From contig NZ_LMLP01000001.1 in NCBI RefSeq assembly GCF_001421965.1, positions 248,001 to 312,000 on the forward strand: DNA of 64,000 nucleotides. Reading direction: 5' to 3'. A program made the position numbers and the translations under genes. The notes beneath the pieces are model-generated. The model was not told the DNA's origin. It worked only from the letters and a program-made list of their open reading frames with translations, and searched no databases. Positions 18,017-26,263 of this stretch are shown here, in pieces. The first letter of the stretch is position 1; each line of letters starts with the position of its first letter. Source of the stretch: Sphingomonas sp. Leaf67 (GTDB lineage Bacteria; Pseudomonadota; Alphaproteobacteria; Sphingomonadales; Sphingomonadaceae).

Positions 18017-18645
18017 CCGTCGATCGCAAGCCCACCTCGCCGCTGTTCCGCATGGCGCTCGATTACGGGCCGCTGGTGGTGTTCTTCGTCGCCAATCTGC
18101 TGGCGGGCAAGATCGGCCTTCCCGACATGATCGATTCGCTGGCGCAGGTCATCATCGCCAGCGCCGCGTTCATGATCGCCAGCGTGATCGCGATCATCGT
18201 GTCGAAATGGAAGACCGGCCATATCTCGCCGATGCTGTGGCTGTCAGCGGGGCTGGTCGTCGTGTTCGGCGCGCTGACGCTGTATTTCCGCGACGATACC
18301 TTCATCAAGATGAAGCCGACCATCGTCTATGCGATGTTCTCGGCGATCCTGACTTTCGGCCTCGTCACCGGGCGGCCGCTGCTGCAGCAGTTGCTGGAAA
18401 CCGCCTATCCAGGGCTGAGCGCGCTGGGGTGGCGCAAGCTGACGATCAACTGGGCGGCGTTCTTCGCGTTCATGGCCGTGCTGAACGAAGTCGTCTGGCG
18501 GCATTCGAGCTGGGATTTCTGGGTCGGGTTCAAGCTGTGGGGCGCAGTCCCGCTGACCCTGTTGTTCGCGCTGGCGAATATTCCGATGCTGTTGAGGCAT
18601 GGACTGAAAATGGGCGAAGACGCGCCGTTGCCGCCGGCAGACTAA
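18013..18645 (+). CDS. yciB: Inner membrane-spanning protein YciB (septation protein A family)
   Basis: A 210-residue protein with about five to six membrane helices. YGPLVVFFVANLLAGK, LTLYFRDDTFIKMKPTIVY and WRKLTINWAAFFAFMAVLNEVVWR are typical YciB/IspZ blocks. The family affects cell-envelope integrity and division; its biochemical role is unsettled. ATG 18013 overlaps the ftsY stop. Confidence 0.93.
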   Translation: MTVDRKPTSPLFRMALDYGPLVVFFVANLLAGKIGLPDMIDSLAQVIIASAAFMIASVIAIIVSKWKTGHISPMLWLSAGLVVVFGALTLYFRDDTFIKMKPTIVYAMFSAILTFGLVTGRPLLQQLLETAYPGLSALGWRKLTINWAAFFAFMAVLNEVVWRHSSWDFWVGFKLWGAVPLTLLFALANIPMLLRHGLKMGEDAPLPPAD

Positions 18646-18647
18646 TC

Positions 18648-18770
18648 TCTTTCTCCCCCATGGGGAGAGGGTCGGGGAGAGGGGGAGTCCCGAGCGTCGC
18701 GCGCATGAAAAAAGGGCCGCCCTTGCGGACAGACCCCTCTCCCAACCCTCTCCCCTGAAGGGGAGAGGGC
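18648..18770. repeat. Nested inverted repeat between yciB and sodB
   Basis: Two GGGGAGAGGG-rich arms, 18662-18684 and 18734-18755, are nearly exact reverse complements, and each also forms a local hairpin with its flank (CTCCCCCATGGGGAG on the left, CTCCCCTGAAGGGGAG on the right). The element fills the gap between two convergent genes and probably serves as a bidirectional terminator; similar GGGGAGAGGG elements are common between genes in sphingomonads and xanthomonads. Confidence 0.7.
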
Positions 18771-18780
18771 TATCGGCGGA

Positions 18781-19392
18781 TTACTTCACCGCTGCGTCAT
18801 AGCGTTGGCCGACCTTGTCCCAGTCGACCACGTCCCACCACGCCTTCAGATACGCCGGACGCGCATTTCGGTACGTGATGTAATAAGCGTGTTCCCACAC
18901 GTCGTTGCCGAGGATCGGCGTGCCCTTGACCGGGGCGACGTCCATCAGCGGATTGTCCTGGTTCGGGGTCGAGGTGATGGCCAGCTTGCCGTCCTGACCG
19001 ACGATCAGCCACGCCCAGCCCGACCCGAACTGGTTCGCGCCCGCCGTGTTGAACTGCTCCTTCAGCTGGTCGAGCCCGCCGAACTGCTGGTCGATCGCGT
19101 CCTTCAACGCGCCCGACGGCTGCGATCCGCCGCCCTTCATGGTTTCCCAGAAGAATGTGTGGTTCCAGAAGCCACCGCCATTGTTGCGCAGCTTGGCCGA
19201 ACCGCTGCCGATGTTGGCCAGCAGCTCCTCGATCGACTTGCCTTCGAGGCTCGTGTCTTCCGACACCGCTTCGTTCAGCTTGTCGGTATAGGCCTGATGA
19301 TGCTTGTCGTGGTGCAGCGTCATCGTTTCCTTGTCGATGGTCGGCTCCAGCGCATCATAGGCATAGGGCAGCGGCGGAAGTTCGAACGCCAT
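18781..19392 (-). CDS. sodB: Superoxide dismutase [Fe]
   Basis: Dismutates superoxide in the cytosol. The 203-residue protein starts MAFELPPLPYAYDALEP and shows the metal ligands in TLHHDKHHQAYTDKLN, GGFWNHTFFWETM, and DVWEHAYYITYRNARPAYL. GSGWAWLIV and QDNPLMD are in keeping with the Fe-type (SodB). No signal peptide. It converges on yciB. Confidence 0.95.
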   Translation of the reverse strand: MAFELPPLPYAYDALEPTIDKETMTLHHDKHHQAYTDKLNEAVSEDTSLEGKSIEELLANIGSGSAKLRNNGGGFWNHTFFWETMKGGGSQPSGALKDAIDQQFGGLDQLKEQFNTAGANQFGSGWAWLIVGQDGKLAITSTPNQDNPLMDVAPVKGTPILGNDVWEHAYYITYRNARPAYLKAWWDVVDWDKVGQRYDAAVK

Positions 19393-19506
19393 GGCAATCC
19401 TCCTTGGGTAACAAAGAACTCGTGCGACCGAACGCCGTACGCGCCGCTTGGCTCCGATCGTTACGCCTGCGAACCCATAGGCGGGCCGGGCGGTGGCGAA
19501 AAGGGG

Positions 19507-20544
19507 TCAGCCGCCCTGCCCGAGCATACCGTGTCGCTTCAGCGCGTGGCGCAACTGGTCATAGGTCAGGCCGATCGCGTCGGCGCAGTTCCGCTGGTTG
19601 TAGCGCGCCTCCGCCATCGCCCGCGTCAACAACTGCCGTTCGAACCGGTTGACCCGCGTCTTGAAATCCTCGCCGCAATCGTCCGGAGCAGCCGGTTCGG
19701 CCATCGGGGCACCCGCGACCGGAGCGGCAGCACCAGCCGCCGGGGCAGCGCCGCCCCGCGGGCGGAAGGGCGAGGCGAACGGATCGACCTCGATCAGATC
19801 GATCGCCCCCGGCCGTTCCCAGCGATAGACCGAGCGTTCGACTGCGTTGCGCAACTCGCGGACATTGCCCGGCCAGCGATGCTCCATCAGTTGATCGACA
19901 GCGTTAGGGCCGAACCCGACCCATTCGTCGCGCCCGATTTCCGCCGCCATGCGCCGCCCGAAGAAATCGGCCAGTACCATGATATCCCCCGGCCGCGCGC
20001 GTAGCGGGGGCAGCGTCACCACCTCGAAACTCAACCGGTCGAGCAGATCGGCGCGGAACGTCCCGCAATCGACCCGGTCGGGCAGATGTTCGTTGGTCGC
20101 GGCAACGATGCGGACATCGACCCGGATCGGCCGCGATGATCCGATCCGGGTCACCTCGCCATATTCGACCGCGCGCAACAGCCGCTCCTGCGCGCCCATC
20201 GACAACGTGCCCAGTTCGTCGAGGAACAGCGTGCCGCCATCGGCTTCCTCGAATCGCCCCGTCCGTGCCTTGGTCGCGCCGGTGAACGCGCCCGCCTCGT
20301 GCCCGAACAATTCGGCCTCGATCAGCGTCTCGGGGAGCGCGGCGCAGTTCATCACCACCAACGGTTGATCCCAGCGCGCCGACAGGCGGTGGAGCCTCTC
20401 GGCCACCAACTCCTTGCCGGTCCCCCGTTCGCCGATCACCAGCACCGGGCGATCGAGCGCGGCGGCCCGGCTGGCCCGTTCGAGGGCATCTAAAAACGGA
20501 CCGGACTGGCCGACGACCTGGGTTGCGCGCTCCATGCCGATCAT
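19507..20544 (-). CDS. pspF: Psp operon transcriptional activator PspF
   Basis: Sigma-54 enhancer-binding AAA+ activator of the psp operon. The 345-residue protein lacks a regulatory N-terminal domain, as PspF does. Walker A is [10 protein letters not shown], the sigma-54 contact loop is HEAGAFTGA, Walker B is [10 protein letters not shown], and the arginine finger region is [11 protein letters not shown]. After a Pro/Ala linker a Fis-type helix-turn-helix closes the protein ([20 protein letters not shown]). Start is ATG 20544 or 20535. It is divergent from the psp genes and in known systems is held inactive by PspA. Confidence 0.95.
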   Translation of the reverse strand: MIGMERATQVVGQSGPFLDALERASRAAALDRPVLVIGERGTGKELVAERLHRLSARWDQPLVVMNCAALPETLIEAELFGHEAGAFTGATKARTGRFEEADGGTLFLDELGTLSMGAQERLLRAVEYGEVTRIGSSRPIRVDVRIVAATNEHLPDRVDCGTFRADLLDRLSFEVVTLPPLRARPGDIMVLADFFGRRMAAEIGRDEWVGFGPNAVDQLMEHRWPGNVRELRNAVERSVYRWERPGAIDLIEVDPFASPFRPRGGAAPAAGAAAPVAGAPMAEPAAPDDCGEDFKTRVNRFERQLLTRAMAEARYNQRNCADAIGLTYDQLRHALKRHGMLGQGG

Positions 20545-20633
20545 GTGGCGTATTTTCCCAATAATTCGCAAGAGGCCAAATGCCAGAGGACACCCAATCT
20601 CCGGAAAGTGACGTAAGTCCGTCGTTTTCGAAA

Positions 20634-20651
20634 TTGGCACGGCTCCTGCAA
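20634..20651 (+). promoter_or_regulatory. Sigma-54 (-24/-12) promoter of the psp operon
   Basis: TTGGCACGGCTCCTGCAA matches the RpoN consensus TTGGCACG-N4-TTGCA with one mismatch; GG (20636-20637) and GC (20648-20649) are spaced by the required 10 bases. It faces the psp genes, about 58 bp before the first start codon, and the divergent gene encodes PspF, the dedicated activator. Confidence 0.88.
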
Positions 20652-20708
20652 GGTAGTTAGCAAGCCCGACATAGGGCGCAGAACACAAGGCTTCAGGGAG
20701 TTTTCCTC

Positions 20709-20849
20709 ATGCGCAACCAATCGAACCTCTCGCTCTCGCAATCGGTCGCCAGCATGGCCGCCGCGCTGCTGGTGAGCCTGTTCGTCCTTGGCGCGACGAC
20801 CACGACCGGTCCGACCGCCGCCACCCATGCCACCGCGCTAATCGCGTAA
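20709..20849 (+). CDS. 46-residue membrane protein heading the psp operon
   Basis: A short gene starting ATG 20709 after a CAGGGAG ribosome site and ending TAA 20847. The product has one hydrophobic helix (MAAALLVSLFVLGATT) after a polar N-terminus and a Thr/Ala-rich end; it could be a single-span protein or a cleaved signal peptide with a tiny mature part. It is the first gene after the sigma-54 promoter and 67 bp before pspA. It is not PspD, PspE or PspG as far as can be judged. Family not recognised. Confidence 0.6.
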   Translation: MRNQSNLSLSQSVASMAAALLVSLFVLGATTTTGPTAATHATALIA

Positions 20850-20916
20850 GGTGGCAGGCCGGGGCGGTTCTGCCCCGTTCCGTCCCGGCCACCCGAGAAT
20901 TCTTCAGGAGTAACCG

Positions 20917-21585
20917 ATGGGTATTTTCTCCCGCACCCGCGACATCATCGCCGCCAACGTCACCGACCTGCTCGACAAGGCCGAGGATCCGGCGAAGATG
21001 ATCCGCATGATCATCCTTGAAATGGAGGAAACGCTGGTCGAGGTCCGCGCCTCTGCCGCGCGCACCATCGCCGACCAGAAGGAAATGCGCCGCCATATCG
21101 GCAAGCTGGACAAGCTGCAGGAAAACTGGACCGAAAAGGCCGAACTGGCGCTGAGCAAGGACCGCGAGGATCTGGCCAAGGCAGCACTGGTCGAACGACA
21201 GAAGGCGGTCGACATGGCCGAACAGCTCAACAGCGAGATCGTCGTGCTCGACGACGCGCTGCGCGCTTCGGAAGTCGATATCGCCAAGCTCCAGAGCAAG
21301 CTGCGCGAGGCGCGGACCCGGCAGAGCGCCATCCAGACGCGGATGGAAACCGCCAACAACCGCACCAAGCTGCGCGAGATGTATGCCGGCAGCAAGACCG
21401 CCGACGCCTTCAGCCGCTTCGACGTGCTGGAACGCCGTGCCGATCTGGCCGAAGGTCGCGCCGACGCCGCCGGCATGGGCCAGCCGGGCAAGAGCCTTGA
21501 GGAAGAGATCGCCGAACTGCGGTCGTCCGACAAGATCGATGCCGAACTTGCCGCGCTGAAGGCGCGGCTCAACCGGGAGGGCTGA
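20917..21585 (+). CDS. pspA: Phage shock protein A
   Basis: ESCRT-III-like membrane-stabilising protein and PspF inhibitor, 222 residues. It begins MGIFSRTRDIIAANVTDLLD, the amphipathic membrane-binding helix, and continues as long coiled-coil helices (MIRMIILEMEETLVEVR, then ADQKEMRRHIGKL). The ribosome site is CAGGAGT. pspB follows after 2 bp. Confidence 0.96.
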   Translation: MGIFSRTRDIIAANVTDLLDKAEDPAKMIRMIILEMEETLVEVRASAARTIADQKEMRRHIGKLDKLQENWTEKAELALSKDREDLAKAALVERQKAVDMAEQLNSEIVVLDDALRASEVDIAKLQSKLREARTRQSAIQTRMETANNRTKLREMYAGSKTADAFSRFDVLERRADLAEGRADAAGMGQPGKSLEEEIAELRSSDKIDAELAALKARLNREG

Positions 21586-21587
21586 GC

Positions 21588-21866
21588 GTGGAGGATTTCT
21601 TCGGCATCGCCGTGCCGCTCGGCGTCCTCTTCATCGGACTGCCGTGGCTGATCCTCCACTATATCACCAAGTGGAAACAGTCGCCGTCGCTGACCAACGA
21701 GGACGAGCGACTGCTCGACGACATGCACCTCACCGCCCGCCGGCTCGAGGAGCGGCTCCAGACGATCGAGCGGATCATCGCCGCCGATCATCCGGACTTC
21801 CGCCCCGCCGACCGCGACCTGCCCACCCGCGATTATCGCGACAACGACTTTAACCGGAGGCTCTGA
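21588..21866 (+). CDS. pspB: Phage shock protein B
   Basis: Inner-membrane sensor partner of PspC, 92 residues starting GTG with GGGAGG upstream. One N-terminal helix (GIAVPLGVLFIGLPWLILH), then the cytoplasmic coiled coil DERLLDDMHLTARRLEERLQ and ERIIAADHPDFRP, close to E. coli PspB. A charged C-terminal tail extends it beyond the usual 74 or so residues. Its stop overlaps the pspC start (TGATG). Confidence 0.92.
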   Translation: MEDFFGIAVPLGVLFIGLPWLILHYITKWKQSPSLTNEDERLLDDMHLTARRLEERLQTIERIIAADHPDFRPADRDLPTRDYRDNDFNRRL

Positions 21867-22246
21867 TGTCCAGCGCACGCACCAAATTCTATGTCGACAA
21901 AGCGAATGGCAAGGTGTCGGGCGTGTGCGCCGGCATCGCCGACTACACCGGTGTCGAGGTCATGTGGATCCGCATCGGCACGGTGTTGCTGACGCTGGCC
22001 GGTGGCTTCCCCTGGACAGTGATCGCCTATTTCATGATCGCCTGGATGGCGCAGAAAAAGCCGGTCGGCCTGTACGAAAGCCGCGAGGACGAGAAATTCT
22101 GGCAGGGCGTACGGTCGAACCCGACCCGCACCGCGTCGGAAATGCGATCGACGTTCCGCGACATCGACCGTCGCCTCGCCGATATCGAAATGTACTATAC
22201 CAGCCGCAACACCCGTCTGGCGGACGAGATCGACAGCCTGCGCTGA
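21866..22246 (+). CDS. pspC: Phage shock protein C
   Basis: Inner-membrane sensor of envelope stress, 126 residues. The PspC domain reads FYVDKANGKVSGVCAGIADY, then VEVMWIRIGTVLLTLAGG and a second hydrophobic stretch IAYFMIAWMAQKKP. The C-terminal segment (about 85-126) is a predicted coiled coil ending IDRRLADIE and LADEIDSLR, a tail also seen at the ends of the next three small proteins. Confidence 0.93.
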   Translation: MSSARTKFYVDKANGKVSGVCAGIADYTGVEVMWIRIGTVLLTLAGGFPWTVIAYFMIAWMAQKKPVGLYESREDEKFWQGVRSNPTRTASEMRSTFRDIDRRLADIEMYYTSRNTRLADEIDSLR

Positions 22247-22282
22247 ACCGATCCCCGCCGGGGCCGATGAGGGAGAGAGACG

Positions 22283-22588
22283 ATGAATTGGGGTGGACCG
22301 GGGTTCGTGCTGGCGATCATCGCGATCGTCATGGCAGCGAGCATCGTCAAGACCGCGATCCGTGCGAAGCACGGTTATCCGCTGGACGACGAAGGATGCG
22401 ACGGCAAACGCAAGGGCAGGCGCCGCCATGAACAGATCGACGCGATCCGGCAGGCGCAGCTGATGGCGCAGCAGAACGAACAGTTGCAGGGCAAGGTCCT
22501 GCGCCTCGAAGAGCGCATCGCCGTTCTCGAACGCATCGCCACCGATCCTGCCACCCGCACCGCGCGCGAAATCGACGCGCTGCGCTGA
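22283..22588 (+). CDS. Small membrane/coiled-coil protein 1 of the psp array
   Basis: 101 residues, not a named Psp protein. One N-terminal helix (GFVLAIIAIVMAASIV), a basic juxtamembrane stretch with KHGYPLD, a Lys/Arg-rich linker, then a coiled coil LRLEERIAVLERIATD and the end AREIDALR. KHGYPLD recurs as KNGYPLD in the next protein and the LERI-TD...EI-LR tail recurs in the next two and in PspC. ATG 22283 is preceded by GAGGGAGAGAG. Confidence 0.7.
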   Translation: MNWGGPGFVLAIIAIVMAASIVKTAIRAKHGYPLDDEGCDGKRKGRRRHEQIDAIRQAQLMAQQNEQLQGKVLRLEERIAVLERIATDPATRTAREIDALR

Positions 22589-22608
22589 ACCGATCAGGAG
22601 TATCGATC

Positions 22609-22917
22609 ATGCCTCCCACAATGCTCATCGTAATCGCCGCTGTCGTCGGCCTCTCTGCCATCGGCGGCTGGATCTTCACCACCTGGCTTCGCGTCAAGAA
22701 CGGCTACCCCCTCGACGGTGCATGGGGACAGGCGATCTACCCGAAGCGCGACGACGAAACGGTCGAGCGGGTGAAGCTGCTGAGCCAGGAAAACGCCCGA
22801 CTGAAGGCCGAGCTGGGGTCGATCAAGGACCGCCTCGCCAATGTCGAGCGGATCGTGACCGACAGTTCGCATGGGCTCGACCGCGAGATCGAGTTGTTGC
22901 GCGGCCGGACGAACTGA
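22609..22917 (+). CDS. Small membrane/coiled-coil protein 2 of the psp array
   Basis: 102 residues: an N-terminal membrane helix (IVIAAVVGLSAIGGWIF), the juxtamembrane RVKNGYPLD, then a coiled coil with QENARLKAELGSIKDRL, the NVERIVTD element and the ending DREIELLR. It looks like a diverged tandem copy of the preceding gene. Spacing to its neighbours is 20 and 11 bp, and an AGGAG ribosome site precedes ATG 22609. Confidence 0.7.
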   Translation: MPPTMLIVIAAVVGLSAIGGWIFTTWLRVKNGYPLDGAWGQAIYPKRDDETVERVKLLSQENARLKAELGSIKDRLANVERIVTDSSHGLDREIELLRGRTN

Positions 22918-22928
22918 AAGGAACGACC

Positions 22929-23192
22929 ATGAGCCCGCTCTGGATTCCCATTCTCGGCGTGTCGATCCCGGTCATCGCGATCCTCGCCAACCACGTCTTC
23001 AAACCCTGGATGGCGCTGAAGGAACGCGAACTCGAAATCCGCGGCACCGAGTCCGCCGAAAAGGCCGCGCAATATGCCGCGCAGACCGAACGGCTGGAAC
23101 AGCGTGTCCGCGTCCTCGAACGGATCATCACCGACCGCGGTGTCGACCTGTCCGACGAGATCGAACGCCTCCGCGACAAACCGCTCAACTGA
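22929..23192 (+). CDS. Small membrane/coiled-coil protein 3 of the psp array
   Basis: 87 residues from ATG 22929 with GAAAGGA upstream. An N-terminal helix (IPILGVSIPVIAILANHVF) is followed by a charged coiled coil, the RVLERIITD element and the ending SDEIERLRDK. The GYPLD block of copies 1 and 2 is missing. The membrane-then-helix plan matches PspB. Confidence 0.68.
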   Translation: MSPLWIPILGVSIPVIAILANHVFKPWMALKERELEIRGTESAEKAAQYAAQTERLEQRVRVLERIITDRGVDLSDEIERLRDKPLN

Positions 23193-23217
23193 CAAACCCG
23201 ACGAGAAGGGCAGTCCG

Positions 23218-23448
23218 ATGAACCTTACTTTTACCCTCGCACTCGCCGCCACCACCCTTGCCGCCGTCGCGATCGTATCGGTCACGATGCTGTCGGGCTG
23301 GCGCGGCTGGCTGGCGCTGCAACAGCAACGGCTTGGCGACAAACCGATGACCCAGCCCGCCCCCAATGTCGGCACCCGGATCGAGATCGCCGACCTCAAG
23401 GAACGCATCCGCAAGCTCGAAGCGATCGCCGCCGGGGTGGAACTCTGA
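23218..23448 (+). CDS. Small membrane/coiled-coil protein 4 of the psp array
   Basis: 76 residues from ATG 23218, 25 bp after copy 3, with GAAGGGCAG upstream. The N-terminal helix is ALAATTLAAVAIVSVTML; after a Pro-rich linker a shorter coil reads ADLKERIRKLEAIA. It shares the coil register of the other copies but lacks the EI-LR ending. Last gene of the array before sufE. Confidence 0.62.
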   Translation: MNLTFTLALAATTLAAVAIVSVTMLSGWRGWLALQQQRLGDKPMTQPAPNVGTRIEIADLKERIRKLEAIAAGVEL

Positions 23449-23471
23449 CGTCGAATGCCTATAGCGGCGTC

Positions 23472-23876
23472 ATGCAGAGCATCGACGATATCCGCGAAGA
23501 ATATGAATTCCTCGACGGCGACGACCGCTACCGGTTGCTGATCGACCTGGGCCGGCAACTGGAGCCGATGCCCGATCCCCTCAAGACCGATGCGACGCTG
23601 GTGCGCGGTTGTTCGGCATCGGTCTGGGTATATCCGCAGCAACAGGCCGACGGCACGCTCCACTTCCTCGCCGACAGCAACGCTGCGATCACCAAGGGGA
23701 TCATCGCACTGGTGCTGGCGACCGTGCAGGACCGCGAAGCACCGACGATCCTGTCCACCGATATCGACGCGACCCTCGCCCCGTTCGACCTGCGCAACCA
23801 GTTGAGTTCGAACCGGACGCAGGGGATACCGAACATGATCGCGCTGATCCGCGAAACGGCGGCGCGGTTGGCGTGA
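23472..23876 (+). CDS. sufE: Cysteine desulfuration protein SufE
   Basis: Takes sulfur from the SufS cysteine desulfurase for Fe-S cluster assembly. The 134-residue protein shows LDGDDRYRLLIDLGRQL, the sulfur-accepting cysteine in LVRGCSASVWV, and FDLRNQLSSNRTQGIPNMI. It is 23 bp after the psp array and could be read through from it or use its own promoter; no suf operon is in the window. Confidence 0.92.
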   Translation: MQSIDDIREEYEFLDGDDRYRLLIDLGRQLEPMPDPLKTDATLVRGCSASVWVYPQQQADGTLHFLADSNAAITKGIIALVLATVQDREAPTILSTDIDATLAPFDLRNQLSSNRTQGIPNMIALIRETAARLA

Positions 23877-23960
23877 CGCCACTGGCGGCCGGTGCCGCCT
23901 TTCGTTAGCATCGCGCCGAACGCCGACAGAACCGGCAGGTCCGGGGGGAGCGCGGTTGGC

Positions 23961-24950
23961 ATGAAGCACGTGCGATGGATAAACCCGCTGCTGTTCGCCG
24001 GACTGGTCGCCGTACCCTTGCCCGGACAGACCCCTGCTCCGCCCGACGCGACCGCCGATGACGAGATCGTCGTCATCGCACGCAAGCTACGCAAGGTGCG
24101 GCTGAACTATACGACGCGCGGGCAATGGGTGACGAAATGCGAAGCCGAGGTATCGAGTGGCGATCCCCGCATCGACCGGATCATGTGCGCGATCGTGAAG
24201 GCCTGCGTTCGCGAGGGCAATCGCGAGGCGAAGGAAACGCAAGCCTGTGTCGCCGGCCGGATCGACCAGCTGGTCGAAGCCACACCTGCGCCGGTTGACG
24301 TGGCCGCTGCGCCGCCGCCCCCAGACCTGCCGCCGGTAGCGCAAAGCACTCCGCCGATGTCGAACAGCGGGGGGTCGGATATCGTCGTCCGCGGTGCGCC
24401 GGCCGATATCGTCGTGGTGGGTAATATCCCCTCGCTGCGTGGCGGCCTGTGGCAGTTCCGGCGCAGCGCGACGCTCGCCCTCGTCGGCGGCGGCGGCGCG
24501 CGCCCGGTACGGTTTACCCAGTGCCTGCCCGACGGCACGATCGAAGCCACGCTGCGGCGCGCTGCGGGGGAAGGCAACATGATGACCGGCCTTCTCGCCG
24601 GGGCGCAGTGCGGGCGGCTGCGGACGAAGATGGCCCACGGCCGCATCGATGCGTCGCGCTCGTGCATCAATGCCCGGACCCAGCGCCGGCTGGAAATGAC
24701 CGGTCGCTACGATAAACGACAGCTGACGCTGAACTATGTCGTCGAACAGGATCAGGACGGCCCGGAACGTGGCGGGGGCGCGGGCTGGAACCCCGCGAGA
24801 CAGGTCGGCTATCGCTGGCAGGTCAGCGCCACCCGGATCGGCGAATGTCCGGTCAAGGAACGGCGCGACGAGGTGAACATGAACGAGGCGATCCTCGCGC
24901 TGTTCTCCGAATACGGCCCGAGCGACTCAGGCGCCCTGATCGAGCCCTAA
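23961..24950 (+). CDS. Secreted protein with DUF3617-like C-terminal domain
   Basis: 329 residues from ATG 23961, with a signal-like start (PLLFAGLVAVPLPGQ). The mature N-terminus has ADDEIVVIARKLRKVRLNY, a common sphingomonad motif, then cysteines, a Pro/Ala linker and IVVRGAPADIVVVG. The C-terminal 130 residues (GLWQFRRSATL, FTQCLPDG, CINARTQRRLEMTGRY, RIGEC) resemble DUF3617, whose members have no settled function. The 3' end overlaps the convergent ferredoxin-like gene by 24 bp. Confidence 0.7.
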   Translation: MKHVRWINPLLFAGLVAVPLPGQTPAPPDATADDEIVVIARKLRKVRLNYTTRGQWVTKCEAEVSSGDPRIDRIMCAIVKACVREGNREAKETQACVAGRIDQLVEATPAPVDVAAAPPPPDLPPVAQSTPPMSNSGGSDIVVRGAPADIVVVGNIPSLRGGLWQFRRSATLALVGGGGARPVRFTQCLPDGTIEATLRRAAGEGNMMTGLLAGAQCGRLRTKMAHGRIDASRSCINARTQRRLEMTGRYDKRQLTLNYVVEQDQDGPERGGGAGWNPARQVGYRWQVSATRIGECPVKERRDEVNMNEAILALFSEYGPSDSGALIEP

Positions 24951-25232
24951 CCGAGCCGCCACCGCGTCCAGATCATCGCCCGGCCGCACCAGCAGCCAGT
25001 CCCCCGGCCGTTCGCTGTCGACAACGACCACCGCGCCCTTGGGACACACGTCGAGGCACTTCACCTCGACCACGCCCGCTCGCGACTTCGGGCCGTTCTT
25101 CAGCTTCAGATGCTTGCGCAACGCCTTGGCCAGCGGCTTGCCCGACTCACCGAACCCGCCGTCCAGCTTTTTCGAACATTTGGCGCAGACCAGCACGGCC
25201 TTGTCCCAGCGCGACCGGACGGCGGTTCTCAC
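24927..25232 (-). CDS. (2Fe-2S) ferredoxin-like protein
   Basis: About 101 residues from GTG 25232, 10 bp after the J-protein stop. VLVCAKCSKKLDGGFG and VEVKCLDVCPKGAVVVV give a CxxC...CxxxC pattern as in thioredoxin-like (2Fe-2S) ferredoxins, which hold a cluster with four cysteines. Electron partner unknown. Probably cotranscribed with the upstream J-domain gene. Confidence 0.75.
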   Translation of the reverse strand: MRTAVRSRWDKAVLVCAKCSKKLDGGFGESGKPLAKALRKHLKLKNGPKSRAGVVEVKCLDVCPKGAVVVVDSERPGDWLLVRPGDDLDAVAARLGLDQGA

Positions 25233-25242
25233 ACGGGGGTCC

Positions 25243-25779
25243 TCACGCCGGTTTCCAGTTCCGCCGTTCTTCCGCCGTCCGCAGCACGTCATAGGCCGCC
25301 TGGATCGCGTGGAATTTCTTTGACGCATCGGCGTCGCCGGGGCGGACATCGGGATGGTTCACCTTGGCCAGCTTGCGCCATGCCAGCCGGATCGTATCGA
25401 AATCGGCGTCCGGATCGCATTCGAGGACGTCGAGCGCGCGCATTTCGTCGCGCGAACGCGTGCCGTCGCCCGACCCGGCCCAGGCATTCGATGCCGATGC
25501 CGCATAGCCGTTGGCGGTACGGCGCTCGTCCGCTTCCCGCGCCTTGGCCTCTTCCTCGTTCAGCCCTTCGAAGTAGTTCCAGCCCTTGTTATATTCGGCT
25601 GCGTGCGCTTCGCAGAAATACCAGCGATCGGGGCTGCTGGGCGATTTGGGCGCGGGGCATTTGCCGGGTTCGGTGCAGCCATGGCGATCGCACAGTTTCA
25701 CCGTCTGCGCCTCGCGGCCCTCGGTGTACCCCCGCCAGCGGGGAAAACCCCAGTCGTTCGATCGCGTATATCTTGCCAT
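25243..25779 (-). CDS. J-domain (DnaJ-like) protein
   Basis: 178 residues. The J domain is at the C-terminus (about 115-175): ALDVLECDPDADFDTIRLAW, the HPD tripeptide in VNHPDVRPGDADASKKFHAI and AAYDVL. The N-terminal part carries CDRHGCTEPGKCPAPK and WYFCEAHAAEYNKGWNYFEG, a Cys/His cluster that may bind metal. Likely a DnaK co-chaperone with a specialised client; this architecture is typical of alphaproteobacteria. Confidence 0.88.
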   Translation of the reverse strand: MARYTRSNDWGFPRWRGYTEGREAQTVKLCDRHGCTEPGKCPAPKSPSSPDRWYFCEAHAAEYNKGWNYFEGLNEEEAKAREADERRTANGYAASASNAWAGSGDGTRSRDEMRALDVLECDPDADFDTIRLAWRKLAKVNHPDVRPGDADASKKFHAIQAAYDVLRTAEERRNWKPA

Positions 25780-25833
25780 TGTCTTCGAAATAAGCCGCCG
25801 TGCGCCCCACGCAACCCATTGCCGCGCGCGAAT

Positions 25834-26231
25834 GTCAGAGGGTCTGTAAGCCGGGTTCTGTCCACCTGCATGAAACAGGATAGGCGACCATTCCTCTTGG
25901 ACGACGCTTGCGCGCCATCTCTAGCAACCAACCCGGGCAGCGGGCCGGAACATGCCCCGAAGCGCTTGCGCCCTTCATGCCGCCCCTATTCGGTCTTGCT
26001 CCCGGTGGGGTTTGCCATGCCGCTGCTGTTACCAGCCGCGCGGTGCGCTCTTACCGCACCCTTTCACCGTAACCCGGCCGAAGCCAAAGGCCGTCTGCTC
26101 TCTGTGGCACTGTCCCTGAACCCCCGGCCGAAGCCGAAAGCCCGCCGGGCGTTACCCGGCACCGTCGTTTCCGTGGAGCCCGGACTTTCCTCGGCACGCT
26201 TGCGCGTGACGCGGCCGCCTGACCCTCTGAC
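25834..26231 (-). ncRNA. rnpB: RNase P RNA (class A)
   Basis: Catalytic RNA that trims tRNA 5' ends. On the minus strand the near-universal block GAGGAAAGTCCGGGCTCCAC lies about 40 bases from the 5' end, and the 3' part has the conserved AACCCGGCTTACAGACC. The ends are set by the P1 helix: GTCAGAGGGTC (26231-26221) pairs exactly with GACCCTCTGAC (25844-25834). Length about 398 nt fits type A. Confidence 0.96.
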
Positions 26232-26263
26232 GCTCCCGCCCCTAGCGGACGGAGCGCGCCGGT

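Noticed and set aside
20917..23448. Prophage, because of the name phage shock
   Set aside because: Psp genes are chromosomal stress genes; no integrase, capsid, lysis or attachment features are near.
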